Origin: Actinomycetota bacterium
Lineage (GTDB): Bacteria; Actinomycetota; Actinomycetes; Actinomycetales; Actinomycetaceae
Reading direction: 5' to 3'
DNA: 39,569 bases
Assembly (NCBI GenBank): GCA_009930425.1
Contig: RZYE01000004.1
Location: 1 to 39,569, forward strand
Part shown: positions 21,985 through 34,202 of the stretch, piece after piece
Layout: every line of letters starts with the position of its first letter
Numbering within the stretch: position 1 is the stretch's first letter
Made by a program: the position numbers and the translations under genes
The notes under the pieces: model-generated
Database searches by the model: none
What the model was told of the DNA's origin: nothing
What the model saw: only the letters and a program-made list of their open reading frames with translations

Positions 21985-25688
<3,704 letters not shown>

Positions 25689-25763
25689 CTCACCAGCGTA
25701 CGTGGTGCCGCCCTTTCCACAGGCCCCGGGGCCGTGTCGGTGGGCCGGGTTACCGTGGACCCC

Positions 25764-26600
25764 GTGAGACGCGCCGCCATGTCACCCTCGAGGGTCAAGG
25801 ACTTCCAGCAGTGCCCACTGAAGTTCCGTTACCGGACGGTGGACAGGCTCCCCGAGCCGCCGAGCAGCGCGGCCCTGCGCGGAACCCTGGTCCACGCCGT
25901 CCTGGAACGCCTGTACGACCTGCCGGCGGCGGGCCGGACGGAGGACGCCGCGCACGCACTCCTCGACCCCCAATGGGCCGCGCTCGTTGCTCGGGACCCG
26001 GACCTGCTGCGCCTGTTCACGAGCCAGGACGATCTGGCGTCGTGGCTCGCGCAGGGGCGCGCACTGATCTCCAACTACTTCCGGATGGAGAACCCCCGCA
26101 GGCTCGAGCCGGCCGCTCGGGAACGGCTCGTGGAGGTGGAGATCGCGGACGGGATCCTGCTGCGTGGGTACATCGACCGCGTGGACCGCGCCGCCACGGG
26201 TGCGATCCGGCTGGTGGACTACAAGACGGGGAAGTCCCCGTCCGAGCGGTTCAGCGCGGAGGCCCTGTTCCAGATGCGGTTCTACGCGCTCATGGTCTGG
26301 CGCCTCGAGGGCACCCCGCCGGCGCGGCTGCAGCTCGTGTACCTCGGGGACGGTCGCACCCTGACCCTCGACCCCCACCCGGAGGACCTGATCTCGTTCG
26401 AGGCGGAACTCACCGGGCTGTGGGAACGGATCGAGGCCTCCGCCCACACCGGTGACTTCCCAGCCCGCCGTTCCGCGCTCTGTCCCTGGTGCTCCTTCCA
26501 GCCCCTCTGCCCCGCGTTCGGCGGGAACGTCCCGCCGGTCCCCGAGGAGGGAATCAGTGCCCTGCTCGGCGTGCGCCGCCCTGCCACCGCTGGTGGATGA
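25764..26600 (+). CDS. RecB-family/PD-(D/E)XK nuclease with Cas4/AddB-like four-cysteine Fe-S motif
   Basis: (V)RRAAMSPSRVKDFQQCPLKFRYRTVDRLPEPPSSAALRGTLVHAVLERL...VEVEIADGILLRGYIDRVDR...IRLVDYKTGKSPSERFSAEALFQMRFYALMVW...CPWCSFQPLCPAFG. GTG start inferred from a TACCGT box 7 nt upstream; ATG 25779 is the alternative. Confidence 0.9.
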   Translation: MRRAAMSPSRVKDFQQCPLKFRYRTVDRLPEPPSSAALRGTLVHAVLERLYDLPAAGRTEDAAHALLDPQWAALVARDPDLLRLFTSQDDLASWLAQGRALISNYFRMENPRRLEPAARERLVEVEIADGILLRGYIDRVDRAATGAIRLVDYKTGKSPSERFSAEALFQMRFYALMVWRLEGTPPARLQLVYLGDGRTLTLDPHPEDLISFEAELTGLWERIEASAHTGDFPARRSALCPWCSFQPLCPAFGGNVPPVPEEGISALLGVRRPATAGG

Positions 26601-27240
26601 GGTCGAGATGGCCCGCCTCGACGCCGACCAAGCTTGGCAGCAGCACGAGCCTCTCGTCCTCGGGCAGGTTCACCATGAAGGGCACCGCCACCGGTGTCAC
26701 GCCCGCCGCGAGGATGGCGCCCACACCGGACGGGGAGTCCTCGATCGCGAGACAGTGCGCGGCCTCCAGCCCCAGCATGCTCACCGCGTCCCGGTAGATC
26801 CGGGGATCGGGCTTGCCGTGCTCCACCGTGTCCCCCGTACGGACCACGTCGAAGATCCCCCCGGGCATTCCGTCCACCACCGCCTCCACGTAGCCCCCAT
26901 AGCTCATGGTCACGAGGGCCTGCCGGATCCCCCTGGCGCGGAGGTCGCCCATCAGCTCGGGGACGCCGGGCCGGTACGGGACCCCCTCTCGCTGGACCCG
27001 TGCCTGCATCCGCGTGATCATCTCCACGATGACCGATCCGACCGTGGACCTGACTCCCCTGCCGATGAGCCTCTCCGCGGTGCTCGCGAGCGGCAGGCCG
27101 ACCGCCGCCAACCCGTCCGACTCGTCCCAGTCCGCGCCGTGCTCCGCCGCGATCTCGGACTCCGTCGCGATCCAGTAGCCCTCGGAGTCGACGAGGGTGC
27201 CGTCGAGGTCCCAGAGCACGGCCTTGAGGGGGTGGGTCAC
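26554..27240 (-). CDS. HAD-superfamily hydrolase (beta-phosphoglucomutase-like phosphatase)
   Basis: GTG start (V)THPLKAVLWDLDGTLVDSEGYWIATESEIAAEHG...; DxDGT motif; ...HGKPDPRIYRDAVSMLGLEAAHCLAIEDSPSGVGAILAAG. Confidence 0.92.
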   Translation of the reverse strand: MTHPLKAVLWDLDGTLVDSEGYWIATESEIAAEHGADWDESDGLAAVGLPLASTAERLIGRGVRSTVGSVIVEMITRMQARVQREGVPYRPGVPELMGDLRARGIRQALVTMSYGGYVEAVVDGMPGGIFDVVRTGDTVEHGKPDPRIYRDAVSMLGLEAAHCLAIEDSPSGVGAILAAGVTPVAVPFMVNLPEDERLVLLPSLVGVEAGHLDLIHQRWQGGARRAGH

Positions 27241-27272
27241 GCCTCCAGCGTACCCAGACGTAGGCTGGGCCC

Positions 27273-28103
27273 ATGACCGGCACCTCACATCAGGCTCCCG
27301 TGATGATCGCCGCCTTCGAGGGGTGGAACGACGCGGGCTCCGCTGCGACCGCCGTCATCGATCTCCTGCTGGAGGAGTGGGAGGCCGAGGAGGCCGACGC
27401 CGTCGACGCCCAGGACTACTACGACTTCCAGGTGAACCGGCCCATCGTCGAGAGGGACGAGGACGGCGTGCGGCAGGTGCTCTGGCCCGGGACGATCCTG
27501 TACACCGCCGCCATGCCATCCGGCCGCGAGGCACTGCTCGTCCGCGGCATCGAGCCGTCGTTCCGGTGGCGTGACTTCGCGCACGAGCTGCTCGAGTCCG
27601 CGCGGAGTGCCGGCGTCACGGAGGTCTACCTGCTCGGTGCCCTGCTCGCCGACGTGCCCCACACGCGGGCACTGCCGGCGTCCGCGACGTCATCGAGCGA
27701 GCGCGTCCGCCGCACCCTCGCGCTGCGCGAGTCCGACTACGAGGGCCCGACCGGCATCGTCGGCGTCCTCGACGCCATGGCCGGGGAGAACGGGTTCGAG
27801 CCGGTCAGCATCTGGGTCTCGGTGCCGCACTACGTCGCCGAGCCCCCGTCCCCCAAGGCCTCCCTGACGCTGGTGCGGGAGCTCGCGGGCCTGCTGGACG
27901 AGGAGGTCGACACCGCGGAGCTCGCGGAGGAGGCCGCATCCTGGGAGTCCGGCGTCAGCGAGCTGGCCGAGGAGAACCCGGACGTCGCCGGGTACGTCGC
28001 CCAGCTCGAGAAGACGCGTGACACGGCCGAGTCACCCGAGGCCACGGGCGAGGCGCTCGCGCGCGAGTTCGAGCGCTACCTGCGCCGACGCGGCAAGTCC
28101 TGA
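27273..28103 (+). CDS. PAC2 family protein
   Basis: MTGTSHQAPVMIAAFEGWNDAGSAATAVIDLLLEEWEAEE...; AFEGWNDAGSAAT hallmark of actinobacterial PAC2 proteins. Confidence 0.93.
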   Translation: MTGTSHQAPVMIAAFEGWNDAGSAATAVIDLLLEEWEAEEADAVDAQDYYDFQVNRPIVERDEDGVRQVLWPGTILYTAAMPSGREALLVRGIEPSFRWRDFAHELLESARSAGVTEVYLLGALLADVPHTRALPASATSSSERVRRTLALRESDYEGPTGIVGVLDAMAGENGFEPVSIWVSVPHYVAEPPSPKASLTLVRELAGLLDEEVDTAELAEEAASWESGVSELAEENPDVAGYVAQLEKTRDTAESPEATGEALAREFERYLRRRGKS

Positions 28104-29302
28104 AGGTCGATCCCCAGCAGGGCGTCGATCGCCGCGACGGCATGGGCGTCCGCCCGTGCCCGGGGATCGCCCCCGAGGACCCTCCCCGCCCACTCGTCCA
28201 CGCGGCCGAGGGCTGCCGGGGTGTCGAGGTCGTCGGCCAGGACGGCGGCGAGCTCGTGGGCAAGGGTCGACGAGGACCCCGGCTCGACCAGGACGGCCGC
28301 CGTGCGCCACCGGTCGAGGCGACGCGTGGCGTCGTCGAGCTCGGTCCGCCGCCACTCCCAGTCCGTCCGCCAGTGGTGGGCGGCGACAGCGAGCCGGATC
28401 GCCTGCGGGTCGGCGCCCTCGTGGCGCAGGCGCGCGACGAATTCGAGGTTTCCCCGTGACTTGCTCATCTTGTGGCCGGCGAGGGACACCATGCCGGTGT
28501 GCATCGTGAGCAGTCCCTCGCCGTGGCCGAGCTCGCGGAGGTGGGACGCGGACATGTGGTGGTGGGGGAAGGAGAGGTCGCTGCCACCGCCAGTGATGGT
28601 CGGAGCACCGCCCAGGTGCTCCAGGGCGATCGCGGCACACTCGATGTGCCAGCCCGGCCGGCCTCTCCCGAGCTCGTTCCCGTCCCACGCCGGCTCACCG
28701 GGCCGTTCCGCCCGCCACAGCAATGGGTCCAGGCGGGAGCGCTTGCCGGGCCGTTCGGGGTCCCCGCCCCGCTCCTGGAACAGCGCGACCGCGTCCCCCA
28801 TCGGTACCGGGAGCGTCCGCAGGAACCGCGCGTCATGCTCCACCGTCGCGTACACGTCGGGGATCCCCGCCATCCGGTAGGCGGCGCCGACCTCAAGGAG
28901 GCGTGCGACGGCGTCGACCACCAGGGGAACGGACTCGACGACACCGGCGTACACGTCGGGCGGGACCACCCGCAGTGCCGCCATATCCGCGGAGAAGAGG
29001 CCGACCTGGGAGTCGGCGAGCTCCCGCCAGTCCGTACCGGTCGCGGCGGCTCGCTCGAGCAGGGGGTCGTCGACGTCCGTGACGTTCTGGACGTGGCGGA
29101 CACGGTGTCCGGCCGCGCGCAGCAGGCGCACCAGGTGGTCGAACGCGAGGTAGGTGGCGGCGTGGCCGAGGTGCGTGGCGTCGTAGGGCGTGATGCCGCA
29201 CACGTACAGGCCGACCTCCCGCGGAATGGGGACACCGCCGATTCGCGGCTCCACGTCGAGGGTGGGCAGCGAGGGCACGGCGACGTTCGGCCAACGATCC
29301 AC
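28076..29302 (-). CDS. mshC: Cysteine--1-D-myo-inosityl 2-amino-2-deoxy-alpha-D-glucopyranoside ligase (mycothiol synthesis)
   Basis: ...VPIPREVGLYVCGITPYDATHLGHAATYLAFDHLVRLLRAAGHRVRHVQNVTDVDDPLLERAAATG...GWHIECAAIA...KMSKSRGNLEFV; GITPYDATHLGHAATY distinguishes MshC from CysS. Second of two adjacent GTGs preferred by TAGGCT spacing. Confidence 0.93.
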   Translation of the reverse strand: MDRWPNVAVPSLPTLDVEPRIGGVPIPREVGLYVCGITPYDATHLGHAATYLAFDHLVRLLRAAGHRVRHVQNVTDVDDPLLERAAATGTDWRELADSQVGLFSADMAALRVVPPDVYAGVVESVPLVVDAVARLLEVGAAYRMAGIPDVYATVEHDARFLRTLPVPMGDAVALFQERGGDPERPGKRSRLDPLLWRAERPGEPAWDGNELGRGRPGWHIECAAIALEHLGGAPTITGGGSDLSFPHHHMSASHLRELGHGEGLLTMHTGMVSLAGHKMSKSRGNLEFVARLRHEGADPQAIRLAVAAHHWRTDWEWRRTELDDATRRLDRWRTAAVLVEPGSSSTLAHELAAVLADDLDTPAALGRVDEWAGRVLGGDPRARADAHAVAAIDALLGIDLQDLPRRRR

Positions 29303-29379
29303 CACGGCAGCCTACCCGCACCCCACCCATCCCTCGTGCCCCGGAGCGCGCGGCGGCCACGAGCGGCTACCGTGGCGTC

Positions 29380-30345
29380 ATGGAGCAGCGAGCAGTCGGC
29401 AGGACCGGGTTGCGGGTCTCGGACCTCGGCCTCGGCACCATGACCTGGGGCCGCGACACCGATCCCCTCGACGCCTCGATCATGCTCACCGAGTTCCTCG
29501 ACGCCGGCGGGACCCTCGTGGACACCGCCGCCGGCTACTCCGACGGCGGTGCGGAGGCGCTGCTCGGCGAGTTCCTGGCGGGCGGCATCTCCCGGTCGGA
29601 CGTCGTGATCGCCACCAAGGCGGGAGTCCGCACCTGGCGCTCGGACCGCGCCGTGGTGGACGCCTCCCGTGGCACGGTCCTCGACTCCCTCGACGCCTCC
29701 CTGCTCCGCCTCGGGACCGACCACGTGGACATCCTGCTCGTCCAGTCCCCCGATCCGGGCACCCCGATGGAGGAGACGGCGAGCGCACTGCGAACCGCCG
29801 TCGAGTCGGGCCGGGCCCGCTACGTCGGGGTCTCGAACCACGCCGGCTGGCAGTGCGCGCACCTGGCGGGACTGCTGGGACCGGACCCGGGGCTCGCCGT
29901 CGTGGAGGCCGAGTACTCACTGCTCGAACGTGGGGCCGAACGTGAGGTGATCCCGGCATCGACCACGCTCGGGTTCGGGGTGCTCGGCTGGTCGCCGCTG
30001 GGGCGTGGCGTGCTGACCGGCAAGTACCGGCACTCGACCCCACCCGATTCGCGAGCCGCGTCCCCGCACCTGCGCTCGTTCGTCGAGCCGCACCTCACTG
30101 AGCGCGCCTCGGGGATCGTCGAGTCAGTGGTCAGGGCTGCCGACGGACTCGAGTGCCAGCCGCTCGACGTCGCACTCGCCTGGGCGCGCACGCGCGTGGC
30201 CTCCGCGGTCATCGGCCCGCGGACACCGGGTCAGCTGCGCACCATCCTCGCCAGCGACGTCGAGCTACCTCCGCTGATCGCCGACGCACTCGGTGACGTG
30301 AGCGCTCCGGCGATCGGCTACCCGGAGCGGCTCCGGAACCGCTGA
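29380..30345 (+). CDS. Aldo/keto reductase
   Basis: MEQRAVGRTGLRVSDLGLGTMTWGRDTDPLDASIMLTEFLDAGGTLVDTAAGYSDGGAEALLGEFL... Confidence 0.95.
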   Translation: MEQRAVGRTGLRVSDLGLGTMTWGRDTDPLDASIMLTEFLDAGGTLVDTAAGYSDGGAEALLGEFLAGGISRSDVVIATKAGVRTWRSDRAVVDASRGTVLDSLDASLLRLGTDHVDILLVQSPDPGTPMEETASALRTAVESGRARYVGVSNHAGWQCAHLAGLLGPDPGLAVVEAEYSLLERGAEREVIPASTTLGFGVLGWSPLGRGVLTGKYRHSTPPDSRAASPHLRSFVEPHLTERASGIVESVVRAADGLECQPLDVALAWARTRVASAVIGPRTPGQLRTILASDVELPPLIADALGDVSAPAIGYPERLRNR

Positions 30346-30352
30346 GGACACG

Positions 30353-30751
30353 TCACTCCTCGTCGTCGTCCTCGTCGTCGTCGCCCTCGTCGTCCTCGTC
30401 GTCGTCCTCGTCGTCGTCGCCCTCGTCGTCCTCGTCGTCGTCCTCGTCGTCGTCGCCCTCGTCGTCCTCGTCGTCCTCGTCCTCGTCGTCGTCGTCCTCG
30501 TCCTCGTCGTCGTCGTCGTACTCCTCGAGGTCGTCGTCGTCCTCGAAGTCCTCGTCGTAGATGTCGAAGGGGAGGTCGACGTCGAAGTTGGTGATGAGCG
30601 CGTCGTCGTAGGTGACGAACGCGTCCTCGAGGGTGGCGGTGGCGCTGATCACCGCGGGTGCCTCGGGGTCCTGGTTGGACGTGACCGCTTCGTAGTGGGC
30701 GCCCAGTGCCTCGATGAGGCGGTCGAGTGCCGCGCGGGGATCGATCTCCAT
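30353..30751 (-). CDS. Conserved small actinobacterial protein with an extremely acidic (Asp/Glu) repetitive C-terminal tail
   Basis: MEIDPRAALDRLIEALGAHYEAVTSNQDPEAPAVISATATLEDAFVTYDDALITNFDVDLPFDIYDEDFEDDDDLEEYDDDDEDEDDDDE...; TAGTCT box 6 nt before ATG. Confidence 0.85.
   Translation of the reverse strand: MEIDPRAALDRLIEALGAHYEAVTSNQDPEAPAVISATATLEDAFVTYDDALITNFDVDLPFDIYDEDFEDDDDLEEYDDDDEDEDDDDEDEDDEDDEGDDDEDDDEDDEGDDDEDDDEDDEGDDDEDDDEE
30355..30475. repeat. 36-bp-period tandem repeat encoding the acidic tail
   Basis: GCCCTCGTCGTCCTCGTCGTCGTCCTCGTCGTCGTC at 30383-30418 and identically at 30419-30454, with partial copies on both sides; GCCCTCG recurs at 30383, 30419, 30455. Confidence 0.9.
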
Positions 30752-30791
30752 GCCCCGAGACTATACGGCCCGGCTGACGCGGGACAGCGCT

Positions 30792-32102
30792 TTACCCGTT
30801 GCGCAGCAGGTGCGTGAGCACGCGCACCCCGAAGTGGACCGAGTCGACCGGAATCCGCTCATCCACCCCGTGGAACATCGCGGCGAAGTCGAAGCCGTCG
30901 GGCAGCCGGAGGGGGGTGAATCCGTAGCCGCGGATCCCGAGGCGGGAGAGGGCCTTGTTGTCGGTTCCGGCGGAGAGCATGTACGGCAGCACCGTGGCGT
31001 CGGGATCCTCCGCGAGCACGGAGTCGACCATGGCGTCGACGAACTCGCCCTCGAAGGGCACCTCCAACCCGATGTCCCGGTTGATGTCCTGGAGGTCCAC
31101 GCCCGGTCCGGCCAGTCGCTTGAGCGTGGCCAGCGCGTCCTCCTCCGTGCCCGGGATCGTCCGCATGTCGACGGCGGCGGTCGCGGCCCCGGGGACCACG
31201 TTCGCCTTGTAGCCGGCGTCGAGCTGGGTGGGGCTCACGCCCGTCCTGACGGTGGCACGGACGAACGCACCGGACGGGCCGAGCGCGTCGACGAGGCGGA
31301 GCACCGACTCCTCGTCCTCGGGGTCGTAGGAGAGACCCGTCAGGTCGGCGACCCCGTCGAGCAGCCTGCGCATGGTGTGCGTCAGGTGCAGCGGCCAGGC
31401 ATGGGTGCCGATGCGGTGCACCGCGCCCGCGAGCCGGGTGACGGCGTTGTCCTCGTTGACCAGGGAACCGTGGCCGGCCGTGCCGTGTGCGACGAGCCGG
31501 AGCCAGTGCAGGCCCTTCTCGGCGGTCTGGATGAGGTAGACCCGCCGCCCGTCGAGGGTGATCGAGTACCCCCCCACCTCCGAGACGGCGTCGGTCGCGC
31601 CCGCGAAGAACTCGGGGTGGTTGTCCACCACCCAGTGGGAGCCCTTGCGGCCGCCGGCCTCCTCGTCCGCGAAGACGGCGAGCACGATGTCTCGCCGGGG
31701 TGCCCAGCCGGACCGCTTCATGTCCCGCGCAACGGCAAGCATCATCCCGACCATCTGCTTCATGTCCACGGCGCCGCGGCCCCACAGCAGGCCGTCCCTG
31801 ATGACGCCCCCGAACGGGTCGACGGTCCAGTCAGGTGCGTTGGCCGGAACGACATCGCTGTGGCCGTGGAGGACGAGGGCCCCCCGCTGCGGCTCGCGGC
31901 CCGGGATGCGCAGGAGCACGGTGGCGCGCCGGGGCTCCGACTCCACGATCAACGGCTCCCAGCCCACCTCGGAGAGCGACCCCGCCACGTACTCGGCTGC
32001 CTCCCGCTCGCCGGGCCCGGACCCGTCCCCGAAGTTGGAGGTGTCGAACCGGATGAGCTTCTGGGCGATCTCGACTGCCTCGAGTTCAGGGAGGGAGGTC
32101 AT
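30792..32102 (-). CDS. M20/M25/M40 family metallopeptidase (dipeptidase/ArgE/DapE-like)
   Basis: MTSLPELEAVEIAQKLIRFDTSNFGDGSGPGEREAAEYVAGSL...LVLHGHSDVVPANAPDWTVDPFGGVIRDGLLWGRGAVDMKQMVG...FADEEAGG. Confidence 0.94.
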   Translation of the reverse strand: MTSLPELEAVEIAQKLIRFDTSNFGDGSGPGEREAAEYVAGSLSEVGWEPLIVESEPRRATVLLRIPGREPQRGALVLHGHSDVVPANAPDWTVDPFGGVIRDGLLWGRGAVDMKQMVGMMLAVARDMKRSGWAPRRDIVLAVFADEEAGGRKGSHWVVDNHPEFFAGATDAVSEVGGYSITLDGRRVYLIQTAEKGLHWLRLVAHGTAGHGSLVNEDNAVTRLAGAVHRIGTHAWPLHLTHTMRRLLDGVADLTGLSYDPEDEESVLRLVDALGPSGAFVRATVRTGVSPTQLDAGYKANVVPGAATAAVDMRTIPGTEEDALATLKRLAGPGVDLQDINRDIGLEVPFEGEFVDAMVDSVLAEDPDATVLPYMLSAGTDNKALSRLGIRGYGFTPLRLPDGFDFAAMFHGVDERIPVDSVHFGVRVLTHLLRNG

Positions 32103-32170
32103 TCCCCTACCCTAGTGTCGCTGGACGCGCGCCACGGGGCTGGGCTCGATACGCTCCTCACGGAGGTCCC

Positions 32171-32749
32171 ATGTTCTTCTCGCACCGCCCCGTCCGCTGG
32201 CTCAACGAACCGGCCGTCCACTCCTCCGAAGACTCCGGCGTGACACTCGTCAGCGAGCCCGGGACCGACCTGTGGCAGGGCACCTACTACGAGATGCGCC
32301 GCAACAACGCCCACGGGCTGCTCACCGCGGTCGAGGACCGCTACTTCTCCTTCACCGCCACCGCGGCGGGCGAGTACGGCGCCCGGTTCGACCAGTGCGG
32401 AGTCCTCCTCCACCAGGACGCCCGGACATGGGCGAAGGCGTCGGTCGAGAACGACGACGGCGGCCTCCTGGGCAGCGTCGTCACCGTGGGTGGGTGGTCG
32501 GACTGGGCCACCATGGCGGCACCGGACAGCCCGGCGATCACCTACCGCCTCTCGCGGAGAGAGGACGACTTCCGGCTCGAATGGGCGCTGCCGGGTGGCC
32601 CGTTCCACCAGTTGCGGATCTTCCACCTGCCCGGCGCCCTCGGACCGGTCGACATCGGCGTGTACGCCTGCAGCCCCGAGGACGGCAGCTTCACCGCACG
32701 GTTCACCGGGATCGAACTGGGGCCGTGCGCGTGGGACGCCCACGCCTGA
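32171..32749 (+). CDS. DUF1349 (REE1-like, concanavalin A-like fold) protein
   Basis: MFFSHRPVRWLNEPAVHSSEDSGVTLVSEPGTDLWQGTYYEMRRNNAHGLL...YFSFTATAAGEYGARFDQCGVLLHQDARTWAKASVENDDG; GGAGGT SD before ATG. Confidence 0.85.
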   Translation: MFFSHRPVRWLNEPAVHSSEDSGVTLVSEPGTDLWQGTYYEMRRNNAHGLLTAVEDRYFSFTATAAGEYGARFDQCGVLLHQDARTWAKASVENDDGGLLGSVVTVGGWSDWATMAAPDSPAITYRLSRREDDFRLEWALPGGPFHQLRIFHLPGALGPVDIGVYACSPEDGSFTARFTGIELGPCAWDAHA

Positions 32750-32803
32750 CCCGCCACTGAGCAGGTTCGTGCTGCAACGGCCGAGCCAGCGGATCCGGTG
32801 GGC

Positions 32804-34117
32804 TCAGCTGTCCAGCATCGTCCCCGAGAGGTAGTCGGCGTAGGCGGGCAGGTCGAGCTGGCCGCTTCCGGAGACCCCGATCAGGATGACCTTCTCCTCG
32901 CCCGTCTCGGCGGCCTGCCGTGCCGCACGCAGCGCCCCGGCGATCGCGTGGTTGGACTCGGAGGCCGGGATGATCGCCTCCGACCTGGCGAAGGTGACCC
33001 CCGCCTCGAAGGCCTCGCGCTGCTTCACCGAGATCGCGTGCATGAGGCCCTCGTGGTAGGCGTGGCTGACGAGCGGCGCCATGCCGTGGTAGCGCAGCCC
33101 GCCGGCGTGCACCGCCGCGGGCACGAAGTCGGCGCCGAGGCTGTACATCTTGAGCAGTGGCGTCAGGCCGGCGGTGTCGCCGAAGTCGTACCGGTACTCC
33201 CCCTCGGTGAGCGACGGCGCCGCCTTGGGCTCGCACGCGACGATCCGGGTGCTGCCCCGGCCCTCGAGGTTCTCCCGCAGGAAGGGGAAGCTGAGGCCGG
33301 CGAGGTTGGACCCGCCTCCGGCGCAGCCGTAGAGCTCGTCGGGCAGTCGCTCGCCGAACTCCTCGAGCTGGGTGAGCGCCTCCTGGCCGATCACGGTCTG
33401 GTGGAGGGTGACGTGGTTCAGCACGCTGCCGAGCGAGTAGCTGGCGTTCGGATCCTTCACGGCCGCCTCGACCGCCTCGCTGATCGCCATGCCGAGGGAA
33501 CCGGCCGTGCCGGGGAAGCGCTCGCGCAGCGCCCGCCCCGCCTCGGTCAACTCGGACGGGCTGCCCGCCACGTGCGCCCCGTAGGTCTCCATCTGCATGC
33601 GCCGGTACGGCTTGGAGTCGTAGGAGCCCTGCACCTGCCAGACGTCGCAGCTCAATCCGAAGAACTGGCAGGCGACCGCCAGGGCGGCACCCCACTGACC
33701 GGCTCCGGTCTCCGTTGTCAGCCGGGTGCGTCCCTCGAGCATGTTGGAGTAGACCTGCGCGACCGCGCTGTTCAGCTTGTGGCTCCCGACCGGGGAGACA
33801 CCCTCGTACTTGTAGTAGATCCGCGCGGGCGTCCCGAGTGCCTTCTCCAGGCGATGCGCACGGTACAGCGGGGACGGGCGCCAGAGCTTGTAGACCTCGC
33901 GCACCGGTGCGGGGATCTCGATCCAGCGCTCGGCGCTCGCCTCCTGCTCGATCAGGCCCATCGGGAAGATGGCGGACAGGTCAGCCGGGGTCAGCGGCTC
34001 ACGCGTGCCGGGGTGCAGCGGCGGCGGCGGCGGGGTGGGGAGGTCCGCGACGATGTTGTACCAGTGCGTCGGGATCCGGGACTCGTCGAGCACGACCTTG
34101 GTCTTCATTTCATCCAC
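32804..34117 (-). CDS. TrpB2-type tryptophan synthase beta-like PLP enzyme
   Basis: ...[118 protein letters not shown]; long TrpB2-specific N-terminus. GTG start inferred from TAGAGT box 7 nt upstream; ATG 34108 alternative. Confidence 0.93.
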   Translation of the reverse strand: MDEMKTKVVLDESRIPTHWYNIVADLPTPPPPPLHPGTREPLTPADLSAIFPMGLIEQEASAERWIEIPAPVREVYKLWRPSPLYRAHRLEKALGTPARIYYKYEGVSPVGSHKLNSAVAQVYSNMLEGRTRLTTETGAGQWGAALAVACQFFGLSCDVWQVQGSYDSKPYRRMQMETYGAHVAGSPSELTEAGRALRERFPGTAGSLGMAISEAVEAAVKDPNASYSLGSVLNHVTLHQTVIGQEALTQLEEFGERLPDELYGCAGGGSNLAGLSFPFLRENLEGRGSTRIVACEPKAAPSLTEGEYRYDFGDTAGLTPLLKMYSLGADFVPAAVHAGGLRYHGMAPLVSHAYHEGLMHAISVKQREAFEAGVTFARSEAIIPASESNHAIAGALRAARQAAETGEEKVILIGVSGSGQLDLPAYADYLSGTMLDS

Positions 34118-34202
34118 GGAGCACACTCTAGGGCCACCCGGGCGGGCGCCGCGTGCACGTTTCTCGTGGTGGACGGCAGTCGGGCATCACTACGATGTGG
34201 TC

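Noticed and set aside
25764-26600. Cas4 gene of a CRISPR system
   Set aside because: No array or other cas genes in the window; it is the common actinobacterial RecB-like exonuclease.
28076-29302. Cysteinyl-tRNA synthetase (cysS)
   Set aside because: GITPYDATHLGHAATY and the overall length fit MshC rather than CysS.
30353-30560. CGTCGTCCTCG-type periodicity as a possible CRISPR array
   Set aside because: Repeats are codon-periodic (GAC/GAG) within a coding frame, with no unique spacers and no cas genes.
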